Assembly: GCA_947089135.1 (NCBI GenBank) | Contig: CAMUJF010000001.1 | Location: 124,001 to 188,000 of the forward strand | DNA length: 64,000 bases | Direction of reading: 5' to 3' | Origin: an uncultured Clostridia bacterium | Lineage (GTDB): Bacteria; Bacillota; Clostridia; Oscillospirales; Ruminococcaceae | Shown here: positions 42,795 to 52,341 of the stretch, piece by piece | How positions within the stretch are numbered: the first letter of the stretch is position 1 | Layout: each line of letters starts with the position of its first letter | Position numbers and translations under genes: made by a program | The notes under the pieces: model-generated | Seen by the model: only the letters and a program-made list of their open reading frames with translations | Databases searched by the model: none | What the model was told of the DNA's origin: nothing

Positions 42795-43373
42795 TTAAAG
42801 ATAGCGTATTACCGCAGCGATCTTTCCGATTATCTCGCACTCGTCCACGATAATAGGATCCATAGTGTCGTTTTCGGGCTGGAGACGGTAGTGTCCGTTT
42901 TCCTTGTAAAAGGTCTTGACGGTAGCTTCTCCTCCGTTTACCATTGCCGCGACAATATCGCCGTTTTCCGCTGTGGAGCATTTCTCCACCACAACGATGT
43001 CACCGTCAAGAATAGCGGCGTTTATCATGCTTTCGCCGCGGACTTTAAGTGCGAAAAGCTCTCCGGTATAGTTTTTCTGCTCGTGGAAATTGATGTAGTC
43101 CGTAATATCCTCCACCGCAGTGATAGGCTGACCTGCTGTGATTGTACCCACCAGAGGTATCTTTACCGCGCCCTTTCCCGCTATCTTTATGGCTCGGTTG
43201 CAGCCGTCCACCTTTTCGAGGTATCCCTCGGCTACAAGGGTATTGACATATCTTGCCGCCGTTGATGTGGAACGTATCCCCAAAGCCGCGCATATCTCCC
43301 GTATGGACGGAGCAAAGCCGTCCTCCATTCGCTCCTTGACATAATCGAAGACGCGTTTTTCCTTGTCGTTCAT
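42795..43373 (-). CDS. lexA: SOS repressor LexA
   Basis: 192 residues. N-terminal winged helix (GFAPSIREICAALGIRSTSTAARYVNTLVAEGYLEK) and S24 peptidase domain. Autocleavage bond Ala80-Gly81 (in TAGQP), catalytic Ser115 (RGESM) and Lys153 (ATVKTFYK) are all present, so it should be RecA-responsive. No Gram-positive SOS box was seen in the 38-base gap to murC, so it may depend on a promoter within or before murC. GAAAGGA precedes the ATG. Confidence 0.95.
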   Translation of the reverse strand: MNDKEKRVFDYVKERMEDGFAPSIREICAALGIRSTSTAARYVNTLVAEGYLEKVDGCNRAIKIAGKGAVKIPLVGTITAGQPITAVEDITDYINFHEQKNYTGELFALKVRGESMINAAILDGDIVVVEKCSTAENGDIVAAMVNGGEATVKTFYKENGHYRLQPENDTMDPIIVDECEIIGKIAAVIRYL

Positions 43374-43411
43374 TTGAACCCATCCTTTCGCTGAATGTTT
43401 TCCCTGCTTTC

Positions 43412-44809
43412 TTACCGGGAATATTTTTCGTTCAGTAATTCCAGTATTCTTCTTGCAGCCTTGTTAACGTCCCCGCAGCCGAGAGTGACTATCAGGTCGC
43501 CCTCCTCCGCGTTTTCGGAAACGTACCTTGAAACAAGCTCAATGCTTTCGTCGTGCTCCTTGTCGAAGCAGACCGCGCCGTCGATCTTCGCTGCCAGAGC
43601 CGAAGAGGTTATTCCTGTCGTATTGACTTCCCTGCCGCCCATTATAGATGTGAGCACGACCTTATCCGCAATGGAGAGCGCCTTTGCAAAGTCGTCAAGC
43701 AGAAGTTCCGTTCTTGAAAAGGTAAAAGGCTGATGTACCGCCCACACCTTTTGGAAACCAAGGTTTACCGCCGAAGTCAAAGTCGCGGCAATTTCCGCGG
43801 GGTGATGGGCGTAATCGTCCACTACCGTTATGCCCCCCGCTTCGCCGTACTTTTCAAACCGTCTGCCCGCGCCGCGGAAGCTTTCCAGACCCTTTGCTAT
43901 CCACTCGGCAGAAGCTCCCGCATAGTCCGCCGCGGCAGCGGCGGCAACAGCATTCACGATATTATGCTCGCCGGGGATATGCAGTACGGTACTGCAAAAA
44001 AGCTTTCCATTATGCATAATGTCAAAGGAGGTCTCCATACCGCTTTTGCGGCAGATATTGGCAGGATACCAGTTATTGCTTTCCGACCTGCCGAAGGTGA
44101 TTATTTTATTTTTGTCAAGTCCTGTAACAGCTTTCATGGAATTTTCATCGTCCCCGTTGACAATTACGGCGTCGGACGCGTTTTCGCAGAATCTGCGGAA
44201 GGACTTTATAATATTGTCAAGATTTTTGAAGTAGTCAAGGTGATCCTCGTCTATGTTCAGCACCACAGCCGCCGAGGTCTTAAGATTGAGAAAATGATCC
44301 TGAAACTCGCAGGCTTCGCATACCATGATATCGCTTTTTCCCGCGATGCCGCTGCCGTGGATAAGAGGGAGCTTCCCTCCTATCACCGCGCTGATGTCAA
44401 GCCCCTGCATTACCAGTATCTGGGTTATCATGGCTGTAACGGTGGTCTTGCCGTGAGTTCCGCTTACATTTACCGTATTGCCGAACTGCTCCGTCAGGAC
44501 TCCCAGAAGCTGGCTTCTTTCCCATACCTCCGCGCCGCTTCTTTTAGCTGCGATAAGCTCCGGGTTGTCGGGCAAAATTGCCGCCGTATGGACGATAAGG
44601 TCTGCGTCCCCGATATTTTCCGCCCGCTGACCGAGGTACACCGGGATACCCATTTCGCGGACAGCCCGAAGCGTTTCGGTCTCGTTGTTGTCCGAGCCTG
44701 TGAGGAAGTACCCCTTTGCATGAAGTATCTGCGCAAGGGGATACATACCGCTGCCTCCTATACCTATAAAATGGATATGTCGGCTGTTGTTTAAAATTTG
44801 TTTATCCAA
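43412..44809 (-). CDS. murC: UDP-N-acetylmuramate-L-alanine ligase
   Basis: 465 residues. It adds L-Ala to UDP-MurNAc in cytoplasmic peptidoglycan synthesis. Rossmann motif HFIGIGGSGM near the start, ATP-binding GTHGKTTVTAMI, then NIDEDHLDYF, HNIVNAVAAAAAA and the C-terminal DDYAHHPAEIAATL. TTG 44809 is proposed as start because GGGG lies eight bases upstream; a GTG three codons earlier would sit directly against the site. It heads an operon with lexA. Confidence 0.94.
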   Translation of the reverse strand: MDKQILNNSRHIHFIGIGGSGMYPLAQILHAKGYFLTGSDNNETETLRAVREMGIPVYLGQRAENIGDADLIVHTAAILPDNPELIAAKRSGAEVWERSQLLGVLTEQFGNTVNVSGTHGKTTVTAMITQILVMQGLDISAVIGGKLPLIHGSGIAGKSDIMVCEACEFQDHFLNLKTSAAVVLNIDEDHLDYFKNLDNIIKSFRRFCENASDAVIVNGDDENSMKAVTGLDKNKIITFGRSESNNWYPANICRKSGMETSFDIMHNGKLFCSTVLHIPGEHNIVNAVAAAAAADYAGASAEWIAKGLESFRGAGRRFEKYGEAGGITVVDDYAHHPAEIAATLTSAVNLGFQKVWAVHQPFTFSRTELLLDDFAKALSIADKVVLTSIMGGREVNTTGITSSALAAKIDGAVCFDKEHDESIELVSRYVSENAEEGDLIVTLGCGDVNKAARRILELLNEKYSR

Positions 44810-44913
44810 AAGATACACCCCGCATATTTTTGTTTCAGAAATAGTTAAAGAATTTTAAAAATAATCTGCTATACTATAGGATAGCGGCATACATATTATC
44901 GGCAAATTTTTAT

Positions 44914-44942
44914 TTTTCATACTGAATATTTTACCATATAAT
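44914..44942 (+). promoter_or_regulatory. possible promoter of spoVG
   Basis: TTTTCA (44914-44919), 17-base spacer, TATAAT (44937-44942). In Bacillus spoVG is sigma-H dependent; no clear sigma-H motif was identified here. Confidence 0.35.
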
Positions 44943-45005
44943 GTTTAATAATATGTTTGTAGTAAAGTATACCGCAAATGTCAATTACTAAGGAGGACGT
45001 TTCTA

Positions 45006-45302
45006 ATGAACATCACAGACATTAAGATCAGGAAAATTATACCTGAGGGAAGACTCAGGGCGGTCATCTCGATCACTATCGACAATATGCTCGCCGTACA
45101 CGACATAAAGGTCGTTCAGGGCGACGAAAGACTGTTTGTGGCAATGCCCAGCAGAAAAGACGAGAGCGGAATTTTCAGAGATATCGTTCACCCTATCTCC
45201 CCCGAGGCGCGCAAGCTTGTTGAGGATCAGATCCTCGAGGCTTACACCCGCCACATAGAGCAGATGCAGGCTGAAGCCGAGGCGGAAGAAGCAGGCTTCT
45301 GA
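45006..45302 (+). CDS. spoVG: septation regulator SpoVG
   Basis: 98 residues. Family-typical MNITDIKIRKIIPEGRLRAVISITIDNMLAVHDIKVVQGDERLFVAMPSRK and DIVHPISPEARKLVEDQILEAY. It is a small RNA/DNA-binding regulator affecting asymmetric septation, capsule and virulence genes in other Firmicutes. The tail is Glu/Ala-rich. AAGGAGG lies 11 bases upstream. Single gene with a strong terminator. Confidence 0.95.
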   Translation: MNITDIKIRKIIPEGRLRAVISITIDNMLAVHDIKVVQGDERLFVAMPSRKDESGIFRDIVHPISPEARKLVEDQILEAYTRHIEQMQAEAEAEEAGF

Positions 45303-45360
45303 GCGGGGAAGCCCCCGCGGGCATATAACATCTCTTGAATCGGCGCAGTATTTAAATTTG

Positions 45361-45399
45361 ACTTTACCCGATCCGCTTGCGGATTGGGTAAAGTTTTTT
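45361..45399. terminator. bidirectional intrinsic terminator
   Basis: actttaccc / gggtaaagt outer stem and atccgc/gcggat inner stem, then TTTTTT. It lies between convergent spoVG and the NUDIX gene. Confidence 0.9.
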
Positions 45400-45406
45400 C
45401 TGCCTT

Positions 45407-45943
45407 TTACTTTCCCAGCAGTCTTGCCGCTTTAAGTACGGCGCACTGGGTCTTTGCGTCGGGCAGCTTGCCGTCCATTACCATTTGTACGGCGTCCTCA
45501 AGCTTCACCTTGACAACGTCGAGAAATTCGTCCTCGTCAAGGGACTGCTTTTCATAAGACAGACCCGTTGCAAGGTACATATGGATCTTTTCGGTAAGAT
45601 ACGCAACGGAGGGATAGCACACTCCAAGATACTCGAATTTTTCACATACCATGCCTGTTTCCTCACGGAGCTCTCTGAGACCTGCCTCCCGGTGATCCTC
45701 GCCGAACTCCAGCTTTCCCGCGGGAAGCTCGGTGAGCGCCTCCTGAAAAGGATATCTGAACTGCTTCACCATGAGTATCTCGCCATCCTCCGTAACGGGG
45801 ACAATGCATACTCCGCCGGGGTGCACAACCAACTCGCGCGTAACGACTTCGCCGTTTTCAAGCTCGGCGCGGTCTTTTTTTACGGTGATTATCTTTCCGT
45901 CGAAAATAAGCTCGGAGCTTACCGTTTTTTCAAAAAGGTGCAT
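45407..45943 (-). CDS. NUDIX hydrolase, ADP-ribose pyrophosphatase type
   Basis: 178 residues. The NUDIX box GKLEFGEDHREAGLRELREETGMV (about residues 75-98) contains the REXXEE core. VKQFRYPFQEALTELPAGKLE and the following YPSVAYLTEKIHMYLATGL are typical of NudF, which hydrolyses ADP-ribose to AMP and ribose 5-phosphate. AGGAGGC precedes the ATG. Single gene. Confidence 0.9.
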   Translation of the reverse strand: MHLFEKTVSSELIFDGKIITVKKDRAELENGEVVTRELVVHPGGVCIVPVTEDGEILMVKQFRYPFQEALTELPAGKLEFGEDHREAGLRELREETGMVCEKFEYLGVCYPSVAYLTEKIHMYLATGLSYEKQSLDEDEFLDVVKVKLEDAVQMVMDGKLPDAKTQCAVLKAARLLGK

Positions 45944-46000
45944 ATAAAAGCCTCCTGTTAATTTTTGGGAAATCAGTACAACAAATGTTCTGTTTCAAAT

Positions 46001-46029
46001 ATTATAACACATTAATTTTGGTTTAACAA
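46001..46029 (-). promoter_or_regulatory. sigma-A-type promoter of the NUDIX gene
   Basis: Minus strand: TTGTTA (46029-46024), 17-base spacer, TATAAT (46006-46001). Confidence 0.55.
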
Positions 46030-46165
46030 GAGGGAAACACGTATTTTTTCATATTTTTTCATAAAAATTGCAAAATCTATTGTAAAGAGGCGTAAAAGCA
46101 TTTATAATAAAAGTATATAAATTACATTTTCCCTATAGCAAATCTTAAAATTAACTTTGAGGATT

Positions 46166-46333
46166 AGGGGAACGCCCTCTATCGCAGGGCGTTCCCCTCT
46201 TGAAAACATCACACAGTGATGTTTTCAATTCACCCCTTTGCGGAGCTCTTGAACGATAGAGAATTTCGCGCTTTGCGAAGCGCGACCAAAGGGCTCTGCC
46301 CTTTGGAAACTCGCAGCCTTGAAAGGCTGGCGA
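46166..46333 (+). repeat. five-hairpin module, copy C
   Basis: H1 aggggaacgccct with exact complement (loop ctatcgc); H2 tgaaaacatcac with exact complement (loop aca); linker with CTTGAACGATAGAG; H3 cgcgctt/aagcgcg (loop tgcg); H4 ccaaagggc/gccctttgg (loop tct); H5 agcct/aggct closed by TCGC/GCGA. Same order, loops and linkers as copies A and B, with different stems. It ends in a T run about 100 bases before the yfhO-like gene. Confidence 0.8.
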
Positions 46334-46439
46334 ACTTTTTTGAATCGTCAGCTTCGCTGCCTAACATACGGTGTTAATTTATCGAATTACTATAAACGGA
46401 AAATGGTTATATTTAAAAATTTCGGAACGGAGGTTCGCT

Positions 46440-49181
46440 TTGAAAAATCCACAGATATCGCTGAAATTCAGCTTTAAAAATATGCTTATAAACAAGGGCA
46501 TATATCTATTTGCGTTTTTTATCCCCATGATCGTATTGCTGATATCCTACTTTATTTTCGGGATATATCCTTTCGGGGACGAATCGGTGCTTGTGCTCGA
46601 CCTGAGCGGTCAGTACGTTTACTACTACGAAAACCTGCGGGACGCTTTCTGGGGCAACGGCAGCTTAGTGAACAGCTGGAGCCGCAACCTTACGGGCGAA
46701 ACAATGGGCATCTTCGCCTATTATCTGGCGAGTCCCTTTACCCTTGTGGTAATGCTCCTGCCACGCTCCATAATGACCACATCGCTGCTCATTATGCAGA
46801 TGCTAAAGGTGGGAGCAGCTTCGGTGACATTCTGTATGTACCTGCGGAAGTCCAAAGATTCCGCGCCCTATACCGCGCTCATTTTCTCGATACTGTACAG
46901 CCTTATGTCCTATATGATAGTACAGCTTATGGACCCCATGTGGCTGGACGGTCTTATTTATCTGCCTATAATAATCCTCGGCATAGAACGGCTCATCGAC
47001 AAGGGAGAATGGCTGCTGTTCATAATACCTCTTGCGCTTATGTTTATCGCTAACTTCTATATCGGCTGGATGATAGCCATTTTCTGCTGTCTGTACTTTA
47101 TAGCTTACTACTTCTGTATCTCAAAGGAAACCATGCCGTTCCATTTTAAGCATATGCTTTCAGCGGGAGTTAAATTCGCTGTCGGCGGAATTATAGCCGC
47201 TGTCTGCGCCGCATGGCTGCTCATACCTCTCTATCACAGCCTGAGCCTTGGCAAATTTGAGTTTACCGATCCAAGCTACGAGCTTAAGACCCAGTTTGAT
47301 TTTGCGGACTTCTTCGTAAACATTCTTCCAAACGTTTACGACACCTGCCGTCCCGAGGGGTCGCCTGTTATTTACTGCGGAGTGATTACCATTCTGCTTA
47401 TCCCGCTGTACTTTTTCAATTCCAACATCAAGCTGCGGCAAAAGATAGGCTTCGGACTTCTCACTTTGTCGGTGATACTGTCTATGTATATGTCCACCGT
47501 CGATCTGGTATGGCACGGCTTTCAGGTGCCCAACTGGCTGCCCTACAGGTACTCATTTACTATCAGTTTCCTCATGCTTATCATGGCGGCGCAGGCTTTC
47601 GAGCGCATCGAGGGCATAAGCTTCAAGGAAATAGGCGGAGTGTTCTTCCTGCTCACGGCATACGTCTTTTATCTGGACAAGCAGAATCCTATTGTCTCCG
47701 CAAACGGCAAGGACATTGAAAAAATGAATATTCTTGCGGCGGTCTGGTTTACTGTTCTTATGGCGGGACTTTACGCTCTTATGCTTTACCTGTGGAAAAA
47801 GCACTACAGGGTAAAACCTGTTCCCATTGCGATAGCTGTCATTGTTATAGTTGAAATGGCTGTAACGGCTACCTACACCATGTACAGCATAGACAAGGAC
47901 GTAGTGTACTCCAAATACAGCTCCTACAACAGATATATCACCCTCGGACGGAACACCGTCGAAAAAATATACGACATGGACGACAGTCCCGTCTACAGGA
48001 TAGAAAAGAATTTCCACCGCACCGTTAACGACCCCATGGCTTTTGGCTCTTTCGGTCTTTCCCATTCAAGCTCCACCCTCAACGCCGCGCCTATTCAGTT
48101 CCTGCGGAACTTAGGCTTCTCCTACGGCGGACACTATATAAAGTACAAGGGCGCCACCTATGTTACCGACGCCATATTCGGCATAAAATATGTTATGGAA
48201 AAGGGAAACGCTCCCCAGCCCTCCGAGGACGGCACAACTCCCCTGCCCGAGGTGGAGAGATCCAAGCACTACGATAACCTTGTGCTTGCCAACGGCGACA
48301 AAAAGGAAATAATGTATGTTTACGAAAATCCCTATGCCCTGCCCGTGGCGTTTATGGCGGACGAGTCCATACAAGACCTGAGCTTCGATTCATGGGAAAA
48401 TCCCTTTGAAAATCAGAACAAGCTGCTGTCTGCGCTGCTTTCGGACGAATACCGGGAGTTTTTCAAGCGGATTGAGGACTTTGATGTAGTTCCCGAAAAC
48501 GCAAAACCCACCACCTACGGCACACACACCAAATATGTTCCGAGGATAGAGGGGGAAAACTCCCATATTGAGTACATTTTTGAAGCGCCCACCGATGACA
48601 TGATCTATATGTATTTCCCCTCCCAGTACGAGCGTGAGGTAAACCTGTGGCTCAACAAGGATTTTGTGGACTACTACTACGAGGGCGGCAAAATGTGCAT
48701 TCAGCCTTTGGGACATTTTAACGCGGGCGATGAGCTTTCCTTTATAACCACCATTACCGAGAAAAAGAACGAGGTGCTCTTCAAGGAAAACTATTTCTAC
48801 TACCTTGATGAGGAAATGTTCCGTGAAGCCATTGACGAGCTTAAACGTCAGCCTCTTGAAATAGAGAGCTTTAAAGAGGATCACCTGAAAGGCACAGTAA
48901 CCGCCGAGGAGGATGGTATACTGTTCACCACAATTTCATGGGAGCCCGGCTGGACTGTCCGTGTGGACGGCGAAAAGGTCGAACCCGTAAAGGTGGCAAA
49001 CGACGCGCTTATCGGCATACCCGTGAACAAGGGTACTCATACCGTTGAAATGAAGTTCTTCCCCAAGGGACTTGCTTTGGGACTTATAATTTCACCTGTC
49101 GGAATACTTGCTGTAGTGCTGATAGGACTGTACGAACGTAAAAACCGCAAAACAATGCTCAACAGAATTTACGAAAGCTGA
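46440..49181 (+). CDS. YfhO-family multi-pass membrane protein
   Basis: 913 residues. About 13 TM helices with a large extracytoplasmic loop and a C-terminal outer domain (ITTISWEPGWTVRVDGEKVEPVKVANDALIGIPVNKGTHTVEMKFFPKG) ending in a last TM. This is the YfhO family; Bacillus YfhO is linked to glycosylation of lipoteichoic acid. Conserved early motif GDESVLVLDLSGQYVYYYENLRD. The start is TTG 46440, six bases after GGAGG; the upstream GTG is rejected. It begins a plus-strand run with a PH-domain and an FkbM gene. Confidence 0.9.
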   Translation: MKNPQISLKFSFKNMLINKGIYLFAFFIPMIVLLISYFIFGIYPFGDESVLVLDLSGQYVYYYENLRDAFWGNGSLVNSWSRNLTGETMGIFAYYLASPFTLVVMLLPRSIMTTSLLIMQMLKVGAASVTFCMYLRKSKDSAPYTALIFSILYSLMSYMIVQLMDPMWLDGLIYLPIIILGIERLIDKGEWLLFIIPLALMFIANFYIGWMIAIFCCLYFIAYYFCISKETMPFHFKHMLSAGVKFAVGGIIAAVCAAWLLIPLYHSLSLGKFEFTDPSYELKTQFDFADFFVNILPNVYDTCRPEGSPVIYCGVITILLIPLYFFNSNIKLRQKIGFGLLTLSVILSMYMSTVDLVWHGFQVPNWLPYRYSFTISFLMLIMAAQAFERIEGISFKEIGGVFFLLTAYVFYLDKQNPIVSANGKDIEKMNILAAVWFTVLMAGLYALMLYLWKKHYRVKPVPIAIAVIVIVEMAVTATYTMYSIDKDVVYSKYSSYNRYITLGRNTVEKIYDMDDSPVYRIEKNFHRTVNDPMAFGSFGLSHSSSTLNAAPIQFLRNLGFSYGGHYIKYKGATYVTDAIFGIKYVMEKGNAPQPSEDGTTPLPEVERSKHYDNLVLANGDKKEIMYVYENPYALPVAFMADESIQDLSFDSWENPFENQNKLLSALLSDEYREFFKRIEDFDVVPENAKPTTYGTHTKYVPRIEGENSHIEYIFEAPTDDMIYMYFPSQYEREVNLWLNKDFVDYYYEGGKMCIQPLGHFNAGDELSFITTITEKKNEVLFKENYFYYLDEEMFREAIDELKRQPLEIESFKEDHLKGTVTAEEDGILFTTISWEPGWTVRVDGEKVEPVKVANDALIGIPVNKGTHTVEMKFFPKGLALGLIISPVGILAVVLIGLYERKNRKTMLNRIYES

Positions 49182-49234
49182 CGTACTGAAATTACCGAAG
49201 CAAGAAAACAAATTTAAGGAAAGGAACTGATATT

Positions 49235-49645
49235 ATGGCAAAATTTTCGGATAACGTAAAAGACGAAAACGAAGTGCTCTGGACGGATAAAAAGCGTACC
49301 CTGTTCGGGCTTCCCCTGTCGTTCACAAGATATATCCTTACCGGGAAAAAATTCATTACGCGAAAAGGCTTTCTGTCCATAACCGAGGACGAGATAGAAC
49401 TTTACCGCGTGGTGGACAAAAGCCTGCGGCTGCCTTTCGGACAAAGAATGTTCGGCTGCGGTACGGTCATTATAAACTGCCGTGACACGGATACCCCCGT
49501 AAAGGAAGTAATGTCAATAAAGAAGCCGCGGGAATTCATGGAGATATTTGAAAATCAGGTGGATATCCAGAGGGACAAATACCGCACACGCGGCAGGGAT
49601 ATGATAGCTCCCGACCGTATGGAATGCGACCACGACGAGGAATAA
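49235..49645 (+). CDS. PH-domain (bPH/YdbS-like) protein
   Basis: 136 residues with no TM helix. The core IEDEIELYRVVDKSLRLPFGQRMFGCGTVIINCRDTDTPVKEVMSIKKPREFMEIF follows the bacterial PH (DUF304/bPH_2) pattern: beta strands, then a C-terminal helix. The tail is charged. Usually membrane-associated in relatives, but here no anchor is seen. AAAGGAACTG precedes the ATG. It is three bases before the FkbM gene, hence probably cotranslated. Confidence 0.75.
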   Translation: MAKFSDNVKDENEVLWTDKKRTLFGLPLSFTRYILTGKKFITRKGFLSITEDEIELYRVVDKSLRLPFGQRMFGCGTVIINCRDTDTPVKEVMSIKKPREFMEIFENQVDIQRDKYRTRGRDMIAPDRMECDHDEE

Positions 49646-49648
49646 CGT

Positions 49649-50722
49649 ATGCTTGATTTTATTACCGAAAAAACCGACTGTTGGGACTATTTGAAAAACA
49701 CCGACCTCCCCGTGTTCATCTACGGCATGGGGGACGGGGCTTTGAAAATCATGTCCGTTTTCGAGCGGTACGGCATACCTCTTGCGGGCTTTTTTGCCAG
49801 CGACGAGTTTGTCCGCGGACACATCTTTCAGGGGCATCTTGTGCATACCCTGTCCCAGATAGAGGCTCTCATTGACGATTTTGTTATAGTACTGGCTTTT
49901 GCGGCGGGGTATCAAAGTCTGTACGACCGTATCAACGAAATTGCAAAGCGGCACACCCTGCTTGCGCCGGATGTCCCCGTGGCAGGTAAGGGTCTGTTTA
50001 CATATGAGTACTGTCAAAAAAACGCGGAGAAAATCCAGTACGTCTATGATATGCTTGCGGACGAAAAATCGCGGCAGACCTACGCCGACGTTATCAATTT
50101 CAAAATAAGCGGTAAAATCGAGTACCTTAACCGCTGTACCTCTCCGAAAGAGGAGGTTTACGGCAGCCTTGTCCCCCTTGGAGACAACGAAGTCTTTGCG
50201 GACTTGGGCGCGTACAACGGCGATACTGCGCTGGACTTCATGTCCGCCTGCGAATCCTGCGGGAAAAATTTCCGCCGCCTGTATGCCTTTGAGCCTAACC
50301 CGAAAAATTTCCGCAAGCTTACGAAAAACCTTCCCGAAAGCGATAAAATTACCCTGTTCAACGCGGCGGCGGGACGTGAAAACGGTACTGTAAAAATTTC
50401 CGCAAACGAGGGGAGAATGTCCCGCGCTAACGGTTCGGGGAAGTCCGTGGAGATACCCGTGCTGGCGGTGGACGAAGCCGTCCCCGAAAATGTTACAATA
50501 TTAAAGCTTGACGTTGAGGGCGGCGAGCGGGAGGCTATCTTCGGAGCTAAGCGGCATATTGCGGGCGGCGCGAAAATACTCTGCTCCCTCTACCACCGAA
50601 ACGAGGATATGTTCGATCTGCCATTGCTGATAAAAAGCATTAATCCCGAACTGAAATTTTACGTCAGGCATCAGCTTTATATCCCCGCTTGGGAGACTAA
50701 TTTGTACTGCGTGCCGAAATGA
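49649..50722 (+). CDS. FkbM-family SAM-dependent methyltransferase
   Basis: 357 residues. An N-terminal region of about 140 residues (FIYGMGDGALKIMSVFERYGIPLAGFFASDEF) resembles the nucleotide-sugar or SIS-like fold often found before FkbM domains. The C-terminal methyltransferase has motif I VFADLGAYNGDTALDF and a downstream KLDVEGGEREAIFGA motif. FkbM enzymes O-methylate polysaccharides and antibiotics; surface-glycan methylation would fit the YfhO neighbour (inference). Confidence 0.85.
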   Translation: MLDFITEKTDCWDYLKNTDLPVFIYGMGDGALKIMSVFERYGIPLAGFFASDEFVRGHIFQGHLVHTLSQIEALIDDFVIVLAFAAGYQSLYDRINEIAKRHTLLAPDVPVAGKGLFTYEYCQKNAEKIQYVYDMLADEKSRQTYADVINFKISGKIEYLNRCTSPKEEVYGSLVPLGDNEVFADLGAYNGDTALDFMSACESCGKNFRRLYAFEPNPKNFRKLTKNLPESDKITLFNAAAGRENGTVKISANEGRMSRANGSGKSVEIPVLAVDEAVPENVTILKLDVEGGEREAIFGAKRHIAGGAKILCSLYHRNEDMFDLPLLIKSINPELKFYVRHQLYIPAWETNLYCVPK

Positions 50723-50789
50723 TACGGAATGAAAAATTTTGCCCTCCCGAGGTGTATTATATATGAAAACATTTTGGGGAGGTAATTTT

Positions 50790-51464
50790 ATGAAAAACTT
50801 TTTTAAATTTTTTTTGGCAGCGGCGGCGGTAATTTCTCTTTTTGCGTCCTGCGGAAAAGCAGAGGAATCCATTGACGTAAGCGACGTTAAGGACATGGTG
50901 TTTGGCTCGGAGGTACCCAATATACTTTATTACAGCGAGGGGAAAGCCATTATTGACGGCTCCTTCGGCGTGGTTATGTACGACATTGAAAACCGCAGAC
51001 TTACCGACAGGATAACATACAACCAAATGCGTGAATGGGGTATGACAGGCTATCACAATTTCGCTTCCGCGGACGGCGGGACGGTATATATTACCGATAT
51101 GCGGCAAATTGACGGAGTAACGACTTCAATGGTAGTTTATGATGTTGAGAGCAAAACCGCGTCCACCGCCAAAGACATCACAGGCGATGAGATGCGCGAA
51201 GAAAGTTGGGATTGGGACGGCGGACTTTTTCAAACGGAAACTATCGACCCGTATAACCCATACGACAGGGAATACAAAAAATATTACGAATATTTTGAGA
51301 AATATTCTGAACAGAACTGTCTTATCAGCTACACAGCAGTTCCTAATGAAAATGAATTTGTGTTCCTTACAGTACCGGCGGGGATGCTGTATGATACGCA
51401 AATTGTAATATGTGAAGATAACGGCGGTGAAAGGGTCTACAGAATTTTTAATGACGAGGACTGA
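50790..51464 (+). CDS. lipoprotein, unknown function
   Basis: 224 residues. Signal peptide MKNFFKFFLAAAAVISLFASCG with lipobox FASC (Cys about 21). The mature part contains repeated beta segments (GSFGVVMYDIENRRLTDRITYNQ, GTVYITDMRQIDGVTTSMVVYDVES) resembling a partial beta-propeller. Then an acidic Tyr-rich stretch (YDREYKKYYEYFEKYSEQ). ATG 50790 was chosen because GGGGAGG lies seven bases before it. No homologue recognised. Confidence 0.8.
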   Translation: MKNFFKFFLAAAAVISLFASCGKAEESIDVSDVKDMVFGSEVPNILYYSEGKAIIDGSFGVVMYDIENRRLTDRITYNQMREWGMTGYHNFASADGGTVYITDMRQIDGVTTSMVVYDVESKTASTAKDITGDEMREESWDWDGGLFQTETIDPYNPYDREYKKYYEYFEKYSEQNCLISYTAVPNENEFVFLTVPAGMLYDTQIVICEDNGGERVYRIFNDED

Positions 51465-51495
51465 ATATTATCGCCCAAACGAGAGGAGAACCAAA

Positions 51496-52263
51496 ATGAT
51501 AACAGAAGCGTTTGACGATAAATCCAAGGCGATAATCGAGCCGCGGATAAACGAAAACGCGCCCGAGGTTGACGCGTGTATTCTGACGTTTTCGGAGAAA
51601 ATAGAAAAGTTCGTAACGGAGAATTATGACTGTAAGCAAATCGGTACGTTTCGCTTTGCAACAGGAGATACTCCTGTTTATCAAATCGACTATAAGGGAA
51701 AGAAATTTGCTTTCTATAAAACCTATGTAGGCGCGTCTGCCTGCGTGGGTACGGTTGAGGACAGCTTGTCGGTAATAAAAACGAAAAAATATGTTGTGTT
51801 CGGCGGCGCGGGCTGTCTTGACAAGGAGATAGCTCACGGAAAAATAATGATACCCACCGAGGCATACCGGGACGAGGGTACGTCCTATCACTATATGGCG
51901 GCGAGCGATTATGTCACGGTGAAAAACGCGGATATTGTCGCGGAATTTATGAGCAGAAACGGTATTCCATATGTCAAGGGAAAGACATGGACTACCGACG
52001 CGTTTTACAGAGAGACGGTCAATAATTTTGAAAAGCACAAGGCGGACGGCTGCATTTCGGTTGAAATGGAGTGCGCGGGCTTGCAGGCGATGTGCGATTT
52101 CAGAGGTCTGGAGCTGTACACATTTTTTACAAGTGCAGACCTGCTGGACGCTCCCGAATGGGACAAGCGATACAAAAGCGGCGAGATAAAGGGTACGCAG
52201 CACGACGCGGTACATTTTGATATTGCACTTGAGCTGGCGGCTTTTATTGCGGAGCATGAATAA
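51496..52263 (+). CDS. nucleoside phosphorylase family protein
   Basis: 255 residues. PNP/UDP phosphorylase fold: VVFGGAGCLDKEIAHGKIMIPTEAYRDEGTSYHY for the phosphate/nucleoside site, and the SVEMECAGLQAMCDFRGLELYTFFTSAD motif, where the first Glu and Met are typical for ribose binding. It probably cleaves a purine or pyrimidine nucleoside with phosphate. GAGAGGAG precedes the ATG. The exact nucleoside is not readable. Confidence 0.85.
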   Translation: MITEAFDDKSKAIIEPRINENAPEVDACILTFSEKIEKFVTENYDCKQIGTFRFATGDTPVYQIDYKGKKFAFYKTYVGASACVGTVEDSLSVIKTKKYVVFGGAGCLDKEIAHGKIMIPTEAYRDEGTSYHYMAASDYVTVKNADIVAEFMSRNGIPYVKGKTWTTDAFYRETVNNFEKHKADGCISVEMECAGLQAMCDFRGLELYTFFTSADLLDAPEWDKRYKSGEIKGTQHDAVHFDIALELAAFIAEHE

Positions 52264-52341
52264 CGAAAGCTGATAAATGAGTTACGTATCATGCGTTACT
52301 GCACTTTGTAAATGAGAAACGAGATATGAGAGGAAAGTCCA

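Noticed and set aside
43374..43411. SOS box in front of lexA
   Set aside because: No GAAC-N4-GTTC-like palindrome was seen between murC and lexA.
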